The notes below the pieces were generated by a model. The model ran no database searches. It was given only the letters and a program-made list of their open reading frames with translations, and had not been told where the DNA came from. Both the position numbers and the translations under genes were made by a program. From positions 163,484-227,483 of the forward strand of contig NZ_JACSPR010000006.1 of the NCBI RefSeq assembly GCF_014837045.1: DNA of 64,000 nucleotides, given 5' to 3'. This document shows positions 10,277 to 21,598 of this stretch, in pieces. Source of the DNA: Corynebacterium gallinarum. GTDB lineage: Bacteria > Actinomycetota > Actinomycetes > Mycobacteriales > Mycobacteriaceae. Positions within the stretch are counted from its first letter, which is position 1. Every line of letters starts with the position of its first letter.

Positions 10277-11836
10277 ATGGTAAATCGAATACCGGCGAAG
10301 CGTGTGCTTCGCCTCCGCGCAGAAGGATTGTCACAGCGAACAATCGCCGCGTCACAGCGGATCTCGCGTAACAGCATCACCGCGGTTTATGATGCCGCGG
10401 ACACACTCGACATTGATTTCGACGACATCGCTGATATGGACGACGCCGATGTTTACGCCCTGCTCTTTCCAGGACGCGGTGAACACCGAAGCATCTTCGT
10501 TCAACCAGACTGGAAGCAGGTACATAAGGAACTCGCCAAAGTCGGAGTGACCCTGAAACTCCTCCACGGTGAATACACCGATCAGGTCTCCGCCACGGCC
10601 GGAGTACCGATGAGCTACGACCGATTCTGCCGTGGCTATGAACGCCACGTCATGATCACCGGGGTTGATTCCCGGGTCGGACATAAAGCCGCACGCACCG
10701 TCGAAGTTGACTGGTCAGGCCCGACAATGAGGCTGCTGGACCCGGTCACCGGTGAAACACGAAAAGTCTATCTCTTTGTCGCCTGCCTGGCGTTTAGCCG
10801 TCTGGCGTTCGTCGAACCCACCCTAAATATGGAACAAGCAACCTGGTTGCGTGCGCATGTGTCCATGTTTGAGTTCTTCGGGGGATCAGTCCCGCGGATT
10901 GTGTGTGACAACCTGAAAACCGGGGTTATCTCCCATCCCCGGGACGGCGAGATCGTCCTTAATGACGCCTACCGGGAACTGGCTGCCCATTACTCGGCTG
11001 CAGTCCTACCGGGCAGGGTCAAAGCACCCAAAGATAAACCCTCTGTGGAAAACACCGTCGGGCATGTCGCCACCGTAGTCATCGCAGCCCTGCGTAACCG
11101 CACGTTTGCCAGCCTGGCGGAGTTGAAAGCAGCCATCACCGAGCAGATCACGACGTATAACGCCAACGCCTTCCAGAAACGCCCGGGTAGCCGTGTCAGC
11201 GTGTTCCAGGAGGAAGAACAAGCCCTCCTGCGGCCCCTGCCGGTGGTGGCCTACGAGATCAGCACCTGGGCCAGGCGCCGACAGGTGGCACGCAATGGGC
11301 ACGTGACCTGGGCGAAGAACTACTATTCGGTGCCGTATATCCATGTCGGTGAACACGTGGATCTAAGGATCACCGCCCAACTGGTGGAAATCTGGCAGCA
11401 TGATCGGCGCCTGGCATCGCATGTGCTCCTGCCGGCGACTGCGGTCAACCAGTACGCCACCCGGGAAGCAGACCTTCCAGAAGGAAAGGCATGGCGGGAA
11501 TGGGATCGTGAACGCTTAACTGACTGGGCCAGGAGAATCGGGCCGCGCACCGCGCAGGTGGTGGAGCGGATCTTTGAATCGGTACCGGTCGATGACCAGG
11601 GCATCAATCCTGCTGTGGCGGTGTTGCGCCTATCGCGGCGTTATTCCCCTGCCCGGTTGGAAACCGCTGCCGGCATCGGATTGGCCAGCGGGATCTACTC
11701 ACCACGCTACGGCCACCTTCACCCGATCCTGGCCACCAACAGGGATAAGGCCGGCACCACTGAAGTATCAGAGCCTGACCACGAACCTGCTGGTTATGTC
11801 CGCGGGGCGTCTTACTATGCAGGAGGAGAGAAATGA
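10277..11836 (+). CDS. istA: IS21-family transposase IstA
   Basis: 519 aa. The N-terminal helix-turn-helix reads LRAEGLSQRTIAASQ-like. The DDE integrase core follows, with VEVDWSG (first Asp about residue 148), IVCDNLK (second Asp about 211) and KPSVENTVG (Glu about 256). The C-terminal part is of the usual IstA type. It catalyses cut and strand transfer at the element ends together with IstB. The start is set by AAAGGAG at 10261-10267. Its end overlaps istB by 4 nt, indicating translational coupling. Confidence 0.95.
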   Translation: MVNRIPAKRVLRLRAEGLSQRTIAASQRISRNSITAVYDAADTLDIDFDDIADMDDADVYALLFPGRGEHRSIFVQPDWKQVHKELAKVGVTLKLLHGEYTDQVSATAGVPMSYDRFCRGYERHVMITGVDSRVGHKAARTVEVDWSGPTMRLLDPVTGETRKVYLFVACLAFSRLAFVEPTLNMEQATWLRAHVSMFEFFGGSVPRIVCDNLKTGVISHPRDGEIVLNDAYRELAAHYSAAVLPGRVKAPKDKPSVENTVGHVATVVIAALRNRTFASLAELKAAITEQITTYNANAFQKRPGSRVSVFQEEEQALLRPLPVVAYEISTWARRRQVARNGHVTWAKNYYSVPYIHVGEHVDLRITAQLVEIWQHDRRLASHVLLPATAVNQYATREADLPEGKAWREWDRERLTDWARRIGPRTAQVVERIFESVPVDDQGINPAVAVLRLSRRYSPARLETAAGIGLASGIYSPRYGHLHPILATNRDKAGTTEVSEPDHEPAGYVRGASYYAGGEK

Positions 11837-12585
11837 GCATCATTGATATTTCCACCAAGGCGAAACTCCGGGAAATGGGGGCCGCGGAACTACTTATGGC
11901 CCTGGAAACCCAGGATGATCACCTCACCATGGATCTGCCGTTTACTGAGCGGATCCGCTTGGCAGTCGATGATGCCTACACTGCATTTACCGACACAAAA
12001 GTCACCGGGTTGATCAAACGTGCTGGTCTGCGCTACCCGAATGCGGACCTGCGTACCATTGATCTGATCGAGCAACGTGGCTTGGACCGGTCCGTCATCG
12101 CGGAACTGGGGACCTGCAGTTTTGTGGGAAACCACCGCAATATTGTGTTGCAGGGGTTCACCGGGTCCGGCAAGTCTTATTTGGCATCAGCGATTGCGAA
12201 AGCGGCGTGTCATCACCGGTACCGGGCGCATGTGATTCGGATGCCTGATCTGGCGGAGGCGTGGCGAATGGCTGCGGATCAACCCCAGGGGGCAACGAAG
12301 TTCATCCGGAAGTACACGGCATTTACCGTGCTGGTGCTGGATGAATGGCTCTTGGAGAAACCCGATGATCACATCCTGGCGATGTTGTTGGAGTTGATGG
12401 AACGCCGGTATGACACCACGTCGACGATCTTTGCTACCCAGTACGCGAAGAAGGATTGGCATGCCCGTCTTGGTGGTGGGGTTCATGCGGATGCGATCAT
12501 GGATCGGATCGTGCATAACGCCACCTGGATTAATACGGGTGAGGTTAATATGAGGGAACACACCGCGGCCAGAACCCGGGAGTAA
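11833..12585 (+). CDS. istB: IS21-family helper ATPase IstB
   Basis: 250 aa, a normal IstB length. AAA+ ATPase related to DnaC/DnaA that assembles on target DNA and activates IstA. Walker A is GFTGSGKS (about residues 112-119) and Walker B VLVLDEW (about 168-174). AGGAGGAG lies just before the ATG inside the istA end. Intact, with no frameshift. Confidence 0.95.
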   Translation: MSIIDISTKAKLREMGAAELLMALETQDDHLTMDLPFTERIRLAVDDAYTAFTDTKVTGLIKRAGLRYPNADLRTIDLIEQRGLDRSVIAELGTCSFVGNHRNIVLQGFTGSGKSYLASAIAKAACHHRYRAHVIRMPDLAEAWRMAADQPQGATKFIRKYTAFTVLVLDEWLLEKPDDHILAMLLELMERRYDTTSTIFATQYAKKDWHARLGGGVHADAIMDRIVHNATWINTGEVNMREHTAARTRE

Positions 12586-12600
12586 GTAGTTGTAGTGCGT

Positions 12601-12642
12601 GGGGAGCGGTAGTGGTTCTGGTCAACACCACTACTGGCTCCC
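12601..12642 (+). terminator. Strong hairpin after istB
   Basis: GGGAGC..TAGTGGT pairs with ACCACTA..GGCTCCC around a 10-nt loop. No U-run follows, so it may slow or stop transcription leaving istB. It would also separate the seven distal repeats from the leader promoter. Confidence 0.5.
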
Positions 12643-12704
12643 ATTCACACCATCGTCGGGTCTGAAAGGCACGAACGGGTGGCTCCTATAAGAGCGAATA
12701 TTCA

Positions 12705-12708
12705 GCGA

Positions 12709-12710
<2 letters not shown>
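12705..12710 (+). repeat. IS21 target-site duplication, right copy
   Basis: GCGACC, identical to 10107-10112. Its last two bases start the next CRISPR repeat. Confidence 0.9.
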
Positions 12711-14313
<1,603 letters not shown>

Positions 14314-14317
<4 letters not shown>

Positions 14318-17010
14318 CGTCCCTCCCTGGATACCTGAGCATCAGCAGCTCTTTCAAAGGCTTCGAACATCGCCATTGTGTAGTAGCCGATATCACGATG
14401 AGTAGTGGTGATAATCGAATCCCACTTCCCGGTCGTGAAAAGTTCCGCTGCTAAATCTCGAAGTGAATGTTCTGGGTTATCGAGCAAATCATCCCCTACA
14501 TGGGGAAAATCAGGTCGTCCGTGCCCATGGCTGGTACCGATAATCCTCAAGGGGATCAGAGCATCTGAGCGCGTGGCGAAAAACAGAGCGGATAATTGCT
14601 CATGCCTCCAGCTCGAAGGCAATCCACTCTCCGATCGAGCCTTTCGCACTTGGCTGACGGTGCGGGATTCACTCTTGGCGAGCACTTCATCGATACCTGA
14701 TGCACCAAGCATCCGCTGGAAGCGTGGGTCTCTTTTTCCTTCGTCGTGATGTTCTGCCGCGAGCGTTACTGCGTCGATAAGCTCCGGCTTCAAGTCGAGT
14801 AAACTGCACATCTTTCTCGCCCGCAGGCCGACGGCCTGCTGATGATCACTCAGCAGGACCCGCCTCTTTGATGTAGTCCACTCTTGAAGTGCTTCTTCAT
14901 CAGGAGACGCAACGTCTTTCTTAATGACGAAGAACCATGGAACGACCTCCCGGCCCCCGGTTTCGATGATTGTTGCTGATATTGTAACTTCAACCTCTTC
15001 TATACCGTCTGAGTAAAGTTCAGCCACTTCGTCGGAAGTCATTCCGACTAGTTTCTCGAATGCCTGTTGATCCAAGCGTGAGAGGTGTGGATTAAAAACC
15101 CGCAGTTCTCCTTTCAGAGGAACCTCGGTGGGAGGTGGATCTTGAGGTTTCATCGTCGCGACGTTTTCGGTGGTAAAAGGCAAACCCCTATCAATGACAA
15201 GGATGTCCCCAGGGCGAAGCGTGTCCTCAGTTGTCATTAGGGAGACTTCGTTTTCCCGGAAGAGAAAAACACGCCTCAAGAGTGGGGTCTTTCGGCGGCC
15301 CTGCGACTTCAGTTCCATTTTGAACCGATGGGCTGGTGTGACCACTAATTCCTCACTGATCATCTGTAGAATTGAAAGGCTCGCGGGAAATGCTTCCTCG
15401 TCACGTGGCGGTAGGGCTTTAAGGAGTTCTAGCGCTGTGGGGTCGTCCTGGGGTAGATTTTCCCGCACCACCACGCCACCCATGGTCACATCCTGCTCAA
15501 AGGAATCGCGAAGCCAAAGACCCAGGTCTGGTTCTGCGAATAGTTTCTGCGAAGTTTTGGAGAAGAGGTCCAGGTCTGTTAGTTCCACTCTCTGGAAGAG
15601 ATCTCTACGTGGGCTTTCCGCAGGGGCAGCAATCTTGTTAATTGTCGCAGGGTTGAGGCTTCCTTCCTCTGCCACTTGATGCAGCCAGTGGAGTGCTGCG
15701 GCAAGATCATCACCACGATAGGGTGGATGTTCCGTTTTGATCACGTCAGGTGACGGCGGAGTGAGAATGACAGCCTCGCTCTGTTCGAAATCTCCGAGCC
15801 GGTTCAGACGCCCGAGTCGTTGCGCTAGTGCTGCTCCAGGAGCAAGCTCTGTGACCAGCCCACGAAAGTTCGCGTCAATACCCACTTCTAGAGTTTGTGT
15901 AGCTACTACGATATCGACCGAATCATCCCCTCTGGGGGTAAGAAGGTCTGGATGCGTTTGTCGTAGTTGTTCAACGTCGTAGGGACGCATTCGACCCACG
16001 AGTAACTTAACCGCTAATCCACGCTTCCTCAGAGCCCTTGCGATATTCGTTGCTGTATCAACATGGTTGACCATGCACCCCGTTGTGGCGCCATACGTCG
16101 AATGCAGTCGGGTTGCTTCATCGACAGCCGCATTCACCACCATTGAGTTCGCGGGACGTCCATTCCACCCTTGAAGCGGTTTGAGCACTAGTTTCTTATG
16201 GGCATTCAACCGCTTTCTCAGAAGCACGTCTGGTCCACTGGGAGAAAGCTCATCAGGAGAAACCCCCACTGTTACTAGTTCCCCGGTTTCTTCTTGGGGT
16301 GAAGTAGCCGTCGTTTCCACCACTTGCAAGCTGGGGATCCCCGTAGGCATTTCACGTCGCTGTAGCTTAGCCACCGTTCGGGCGGTGAACAGCAACTGTC
16401 GGTTGAGATGGGCCTCATCCAAAATCAATACAGAATCCATCGCCACGAGAGTGGTTTCCCGCGGGCGAGCGAACCTCGAGGAACCATAGCCTCGGAACAG
16501 CAGACGCGAGCCCCACATATCTGGAGTCGCCGCAATCACCGCACAAGCTGAAAGATCATCAACGGGTAGAGTCCGGTTGCTTAACTCACCACGAAGGTGT
16601 CCAAGCTCAAACGGGCCCGAATCCGGCGCTACCCGGAGTGTCTTCAATGATTCACTGACGCGCCAAAGAAGTTCATCACTCTCAGGCGTCGACGCCTTCA
16701 GACGACTGAGAATCATTTCCGCTCTTACAGCCTGACCATCAACAAGAGCACGTCTGTTCACCACGAGGTGCAATCTGCGCGGAATACGGATACCTAAGCC
16801 CTGGGCGCAGGCATTCGCAAAAAGATGGATATCCACGACCGAGGACTTTCCGCCTCCGGTAGGCACCACCAATCGATCTGGCCATCTCTGATCTCGTAGA
16901 ATCAGTTCCAACAATTCGGACTGCCAGGTGAAAGGTGCATGACCTCCATTCAACAATCGGAAGAAGTCTCCAAATTCAGCTGGTTCCACCACTTTTTTCA
17001 ACTCACACAC
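14314..17010 (-). CDS. cas3: CRISPR helicase-nuclease Cas3, type I-G form
   Basis: 898 aa. The helicase part is N-terminal: VPTGGGKSS Walker A (Lys55), LILDEAH box (about 195-201), TTATS motif III. In this subtype the HD nuclease is C-terminal, and the sequence shows this: LSDHQQA, then EHHDEGK and WRHEQ in the last 190 residues supply the metal ligands. It is recruited by Cascade to unwind and degrade the non-target strand. It overlaps csb2 by 8 nt and csb3 by 4 nt, so the operon is translationally coupled. Intact. Confidence 0.92.
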
Positions 17011-18571
17011 GACGATCCTCCTTCCATGATTCTGGAACCTCCTCCGTGGGAATATCTAATGGGATAAGCAACCCGCCACCCAGGTGTCGAGACTGTCCAA
17101 TGGCGATTACAGACGTGGAATCCGATAGATCACCTAGGTCGAACTGCCCGACCCACGGCTGGGTCACAACACTCTGATGTGTCTTATGGGCAAACGAGGC
17201 GCTTTTACCAGGAACTATTCTGGAGCCCAAGACCCTGGCGCCGCGTTCCTCCACCTGGTTTCTTACTGAGATATAAAGATCCTGACCTCTGGCTGAATGG
17301 TCCAACTCGTCGCGCCAGACGAAACCGAGTGACAGTAAGCCAGAATCTGCAAACGTCCATGTGCGGCCGAACTTGGTTTCACTAACCTGCCGAGTTTCAG
17401 GAATGATGGGGCTGGCTGGCTCCCAAAATCGTGTGTAGCCATCGGATTCCAGCTTCCAGAACTCAGCAGCTGAGACCACATTGCCACTAAAACGGATGTT
17501 GCGACGACCGATGTTGCGTGACCAGAGGGTGGTGACACCTGGGAGGGCTGTAGCAAGCGCATCAAGTTCCGATTCATCTGCTCCAGCTGGGATCATCAAC
17601 AGAAGAATGCCGGAATTGAGGCCAAGCTGCGGATCCACCATATCTGTCGCCACGGTAGAGGGGAGATACTGGATTGCTAACCTGTTGGCCGGCCGTCTCA
17701 CTCCAGGGGCGTACTTCCCTGTGACAAGTCCCGGGGCGCCTGCTCCGATGGACTTAATCAGTGCTCGATGCATGTCCACGCATAGTTCAACTCGATGTTT
17801 CTCTGGGATATCGCCCCCCAGAATCTCCAGCACAATTATCTGGGACCATGGCCGGTATGGATACTCTTTAAACGAGTCCTTGTACCTGGCGACAGTGAGG
17901 TTATCATTTGCTGCCTGAGCGGGAGTTGGTAGCTCTGAGATCTTGAACTTATCTCGACTAACGGTCGGTGGTTTAACCGGATTGGCGCCGGCGAACTGCT
18001 CAATCAGGTGGTCCGTCCGCCCAGGTGCCGGCACTCGTACCGTCCTTCCAGCCCTGTCGAAGGGCGAGGACTCCCTATCGAGATGAAAGGTGGGATTTAC
18101 TTCAGCACACTCCAAAATCGCTAGGCTGGAGGCCTCCCCGAGATAAGCCACGTCTTCGCAGAGCAGTTCCAGGGTGTCCGCTATCTGTTCGGGGACATGC
18201 TTCCAAAAATATCCATAGCTGCCTGACAAGCTCACACCATCGGACACAGCTCGTTCTTCGGTAGGCCGTTTAGGGTTGATCGAGCTTACGCGTCGGTAGA
18301 TGAAACGCTGCCCATTTGGTGCGACCCACCTCTGTTGAGGAAATTCAATGCCGTCGGGTGGATTATGTTCGAGCCACCGAAGAGCCTCGACTGACTCTCT
18401 AGTGGGTTTCATTCCTTCTGGGAACACCTCCGCCGTTGATCCTCGACCGGCGGAATTCACCAAGGCCGCGTGAAGCCTCGCAGGATCTGGAAACCAGTCT
18501 GGACGGCCATTTTGTTGGTGGCCGAGATATACCCCCAGAGGAAATCTCGCCTGAATATTGAGGAATCGCAT
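17003..18571 (-). CDS. csb2: Type I-G Cas5-Cas6 fusion Csb2 (GSU0054 family)
   Basis: 522 aa. The N-terminal part (MRFLNIQARFPLGVYLG) fits a Cas5-like RAMP fold; the C-terminal half corresponds to the Cas6-like part. In this subtype the protein is expected to cut pre-crRNA in the repeat and stay bound at the crRNA ends. The family assignment rests on the N-terminus, the length and the neighbours. The start codon lies 2 nt after the csb1 stop. I cannot name the catalytic residues with confidence. Confidence 0.85.
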   Translation of the reverse strand: MRFLNIQARFPLGVYLGHQQNGRPDWFPDPARLHAALVNSAGRGSTAEVFPEGMKPTRESVEALRWLEHNPPDGIEFPQQRWVAPNGQRFIYRRVSSINPKRPTEERAVSDGVSLSGSYGYFWKHVPEQIADTLELLCEDVAYLGEASSLAILECAEVNPTFHLDRESSPFDRAGRTVRVPAPGRTDHLIEQFAGANPVKPPTVSRDKFKISELPTPAQAANDNLTVARYKDSFKEYPYRPWSQIIVLEILGGDIPEKHRVELCVDMHRALIKSIGAGAPGLVTGKYAPGVRRPANRLAIQYLPSTVATDMVDPQLGLNSGILLLMIPAGADESELDALATALPGVTTLWSRNIGRRNIRFSGNVVSAAEFWKLESDGYTRFWEPASPIIPETRQVSETKFGRTWTFADSGLLSLGFVWRDELDHSARGQDLYISVRNQVEERGARVLGSRIVPGKSASFAHKTHQSVVTQPWVGQFDLGDLSDSTSVIAIGQSRHLGGGLLIPLDIPTEEVPESWKEDRRV

Positions 18572-18573
18572 TG

Positions 18574-19773
18574 TCAGTCCTCGGGGTCTTCTTCGACAGC
18601 GCCACTGTAGACCACAGGGTTTCCCTCAACCTTGAGCACCTGGCCATGCCAGTCTGCGGCACCCAGGTCACGTGCGTATGCTATGGCTTTAGCAAGTAGT
18701 TCATCCGAGTATTCAACCGTGAGGGCATCGTAGGTATCATAATTGCCGAAGCGGCGGTCCAGCGTGACCACAGGTGCCGCCGCTTCAACCAGGTGGCAGT
18801 TCGCCCGGAGGTAAAGCTCCTGCTCAGCGCGCGCAATAGCTGACAACCCCAGGGCTGCGAGTAAGACCCGACCTGCAACCGTAGCCTGCTCGTCAGCACC
18901 GAACCGCAATTGGCGGAGGGTGGCAAAGCTTAGGACCCAGGACCGAATGATGGTCCGGCAAGATACACCACCCAGAGATTCCAGCGTCGGAGGAATCCCA
19001 CCCAATCCCAGAGTTGAAGCCGAAACTAAACCTTTCTTGGCCTGTTTGATCTCATTTTCGATCTTTGCTACAAGTTTAGGGCTGAGCTCATCGCGTTGAC
19101 CATCCAGGAGTTCCTTCATCTGGGGCCCCGTAAGTTGGACGCTCATTGAGTAGGGATCCACTCTCGCGCCACCACGCTTAGACTGCTGTTCAACTCCTGC
19201 TCTCCCCTGATCCGCAAGAACTCCGATGACCTCCCCTGCCAAAGCACTGGGAAGCCGTAGCTGATTTTTTACTCGTGTGGAATCCCAACCACCGAATAGC
19301 GCTGCGGCAGGTGCAGTGTTGACGAGTGGCGCGATATTTGCGGGAGAGGAATTCCTCACTGCACGGTATGTCTCGTCTTGCGTAGCGGGCTGCCCATCGA
19401 TGGTGCCTGCTCGCACATGCCCATCTGCAAATCGGTGCGGGAGTTCAAGATCGGTGAAGGTTAAACCATCGGGATAGGAAACCTCAATTCGGGGAAGTTT
19501 GGATATAACCTCGTGACCAGCATTGATATCTCCCTGGAGGGCTGATTCCGCGCGGTTACCTTGTGACTGCTTGCTGTCAAGTAGAGCCACCTCAACAGCC
19601 TCCCCGTCGACGTAGCGCCACTCGAAGGCGAAAACCGAATTAGAGCGATCAACAAACTTGGCGGGAGAAACTGAGGCGTGTGCTCCTGCCGCAGGCATCA
19701 GAGTTGTAACTGAGGTTAGAACGTTGGCACCGCCGCGGGTACATGCAGCCACTAGATCATCGAACGTGATCAT
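18574..19773 (-). CDS. csb1: Type I-G Cascade backbone Csb1 (Cas7, GSU0053 family)
   Basis: 399 aa from the chosen start. The frame is open upstream to 20049, but ATG at 19773 has AAGGGA 6 nt before it and begins MITFDDLVAA, typical for the family; the upstream 92 codons look like promoter DNA. The LLDSKQSQGNRAES stretch (about residues 69-82) matches the characteristic DSxQSQxNR motif of GSU0053 proteins. It polymerises along the crRNA as the Cas7 filament. First gene of the operon. Confidence 0.9.
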   Translation of the reverse strand: MITFDDLVAACTRGGANVLTSVTTLMPAAGAHASVSPAKFVDRSNSVFAFEWRYVDGEAVEVALLDSKQSQGNRAESALQGDINAGHEVISKLPRIEVSYPDGLTFTDLELPHRFADGHVRAGTIDGQPATQDETYRAVRNSSPANIAPLVNTAPAAALFGGWDSTRVKNQLRLPSALAGEVIGVLADQGRAGVEQQSKRGGARVDPYSMSVQLTGPQMKELLDGQRDELSPKLVAKIENEIKQAKKGLVSASTLGLGGIPPTLESLGGVSCRTIIRSWVLSFATLRQLRFGADEQATVAGRVLLAALGLSAIARAEQELYLRANCHLVEAAAPVVTLDRRFGNYDTYDALTVEYSDELLAKAIAYARDLGAADWHGQVLKVEGNPVVYSGAVEEDPED

Positions 19774-19837
19774 ATCAGATCCCTTCATAGTTTTTAGAAC
19801 ACGCGAGCGAACGAGAACTTTTCTGTCCGGAGGACTT

Positions 19838-19865
19838 CGTATAGTCCAAGTAGTTCCACGGATAA
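19838..19865 (-). promoter_or_regulatory. Candidate csb1 operon promoter
   Basis: On the minus strand TTATCC (19865-19860), 16 nt, then TATACG (19843-19838), about 65 nt before the csb1 start. An alternative TTGAGA -35-like hexamer lies at 19935-19930, inside the guide-like target site. Neither is strong enough to choose by eye. Confidence 0.35.
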
Positions 19866-19923
19866 GCGTATCTGCTTTCTGCGAACGGCGAGGGCTTTTG
19901 GCATTGAAAATTTGAGCCTTTTT

Positions 19924-19946
19924 ATTCTCTCTCAAGTTAAATGCTC
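19924..19946 (-). promoter_or_regulatory. Putative target of the crRNA-like guide in front of csb1
   Basis: Read on the minus strand this site starts GAGCATTTAACTTGAG and ends GAGAAT. It matches the guide-like sequence 20055-20033 at 18 of 23 positions, beginning at guide base 1. Mismatches are at guide positions 6, 9, 12, 15 and 17. The 3 nt on the PAM side are TAC and do not match the repeat tag, as needed for target rather than self recognition. It contains a TTGAGA -35-like hexamer and lies 151-173 nt upstream of the csb1 ATG. Confidence 0.55.
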
Positions 19947-20006
19947 GTAAGCATTGCTTTTTTTCCGTAGGATTAAATGGTCTTCCTCTCGAATTATGCC
20001 CGTTGA

Positions 20007-20091
20007 GGCGGTGTGGCATCGGTGGCATAGAGATTCTCACCCAGGTCAAGTGCTCTCTTCAATGAAAGGCCACACCGCCAGAAACCATCCT
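20007..20091 (-). ncRNA. Putative crRNA-like regulatory RNA (half-repeat plus guide) upstream of csb1
   Basis: On the minus strand the last 16 bases of the CRISPR repeat (CCTTTCATTGAGGA preceded by GG) recur at 20071-20056 with one change (ATTGAAGA), while the 5' repeat half is not conserved. The following sequence acts like a spacer: its first 23 nt (20055-20033) resemble a site in front of csb1. GGCGGTGTGGC in the half-repeat pairs perfectly with GCCACACCGCC (minus strand of 20017-20007) on the far side of the guide, an 11-bp stem enclosing it. This is the layout of CreA/CreR-type RNAs known for other subtypes. Its promoter is not identified and transcription is inferred. Confidence 0.55.
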
Positions 20092-20470
20092 AATCCCCGA
20101 GTCGTAAAGGATCATCCATCGCCCATCTTGGTTACGTTACAAAATATCGTCGACGGCAACTATGAGGTGCCTGGTATCGGGACATACGTCCCCCTGGTGG
20201 ATCTGAGCGCCTAGTCGGGGTGATGAAGCGCCTGAGACGACCCGGCGCTGAACGATACGCTCCGCATCCCAGGGCGGTTGTCGACATTTTGCCCCGCGCG
20301 TAATACTTGGCCCACTGATGGAACAGCCGAGACGGGAGTGTGCTGATCAGGAGCTTCTCTTGATGAGGGCGTTTGACCTCTTGCTGCCCCCTATGCAGCA
20401 TTTGTCAATCTCTAGCGACAGACGAAATGGTAGCGACCCACTGGCAGTAGGCGCAATCAAGGGATTGTGG
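20092..20470. other. Gene-free segment between the cas operon and the hydrolase locus
   Basis: 379 bp with no convincing gene. A minus-strand frame of about 90 codons (20132-20401) lacks a ribosome-binding site and recognisable similarity; it may be decayed coding DNA at the island edge. The promoter of the crRNA-like RNA should lie here. Base composition rises toward backbone GC near 20470, marking the probable island boundary. Confidence 0.4.
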
Positions 20471-21577
20471 TCACCCCGAGGGCGGGAGCCCGGGTATCCA
20501 CCTGTCATCACCGCTGATGCGCTGGGCCCGGTCGTAGAGGGGTTTGAGCTCCTCGACATCCTCCACGGTGAAACCGGCGTCGGGTGTCGCGATGGCCGCG
20601 AAACCATCCAGCATGGACGCGCCATAATTGTGCCCGTGACCGTCGGGAACGTTCTGGGCCATAGGCAGATCCGCGGAGATCTGCAGGAAGGTGATCACCG
20701 GCATCCACCGCATGGCGGGCAGGCGGTCGAAGCCGGGTTCCTCCTCCAACCAGTCCGGTTCCCGGAAGATCAGGGAGGGCGACCACCACACCACCGGATC
20801 AGACGGGTGCTGGAGGTAGAGCACACGGGTGGGGCCCCAGGATTCCTCATCCAGGGTCTGGGCGAACGCCTGCACATCGGCCGCCGAATTGGCGAAGCGG
20901 ATCACCGCCCCACCGGAGTATTCGGGTTGTACCTCAGGGGTGCCGGGGTCACGGCGCTCGGTGAAAGCCGACCACAGGGGGTTGAAATTGGGTGGGCCGG
21001 CCAGCAGGATCCCGTCGACGGAATTGACGATGTCCCTGATACCGGAGAAACCCGATTCCACCCCGGTGGATCCCAGCGATTCGCCGTAGAGATACAGCCT
21101 TGGGCGGGTGTCCTCCGGCAGGGTGTTCCACCAGTCGATGATCGGGGTGATCAGCTCCCTGCCACCGTTGACCACATCGGTCCCGCCCTGGAGGAAATGC
21201 ACCGGCGAGGGCAGGTAGGAGTACTGGGCTGCCGCCCAGGCGGCATCACCGTTGTAGAGCAGCTCGAAGGCCTGAACGGCCTGCGGGTTGACCCAGCCGG
21301 TGCCGGTGGTGAAGTTGAGGACAATGGCTTCACGGCTGACGGCATCGGTGCGGAGTAGTTCGTCGATAAGCACCCAGGCGCGCTCGGTGTGGGTGGGCGC
21401 GGTGTCCAGACCGGCGTAGACGCGGATGGGCTCGCGGGCGGGCCGGCCGGTGAGTTCGGTGAGCTGGTCACGCCCCAGGCCCTGACTGACGAAGCGGGTG
21501 CCGTACTGGCCGAGGCTCTCCCACTCGACGGGGGATGCGGGGGATCCGGAACGTTCGGGCGCGGTGGGTGGCTCCAC
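20471..21577 (-). pseudogene. Catalytic half of a membrane alpha/beta-hydrolase, cut off by an in-frame TAG
   Basis: 368 codons from a GTG with no ribosome-binding site. It resembles the C-terminal catalytic domain of actinobacterial membrane hydrolases (Abhydrolase_9 type), with the nucleophile elbow YGESLGS. It is in the same frame as the membrane half 21599-22222 and separated from it only by a TAG at 21599-21601 and seven further codons. In relatives both halves form one protein of roughly 550-600 aa. This is either a nonsense-mutated gene, readthrough or a base error. Confidence 0.7.
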
Positions 21578-21598
21578 ACCGGGTTCGGGTTGTTGGTA

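Larger units (their letters stand above)
10113..12704 (+). mobile_element. IS21-family insertion sequence inside the CRISPR array
   Basis: 2592 bp. Ends are TGAATATTCGC and its exact inverse GCGAATATTCA (TG...CA termini as in IS21), with weaker similarity continuing to about 24 bp (19 matches by eye). It carries istA and istB in the same direction as array transcription and is flanked by a perfect 6-bp duplication. Both genes are open and the ends intact, so it is probably recent and active. It splits the array into 33 and 7 repeats. Confidence 0.96.

Noticed and set aside
19774..20049. Open extension of csb1 upstream by 92 codons
   Set aside because: ATG 19773 has a good ribosome-binding site and the family N-terminus; the upstream part runs through the putative regulatory RNA and its target.
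20150..20158. TGCCGTCG-like octamer resembling the 5' end of the CRISPR repeat near the half-repeat
   Set aside because: Eight bases are expected by chance in this length; no extended match and wrong spacing for a second repeat.
20132..20401. Minus-strand frame of 89 codons at the island edge
   Set aside because: No ribosome-binding site or recognisable domain; overlaps the likely promoter of the crRNA-like RNA.
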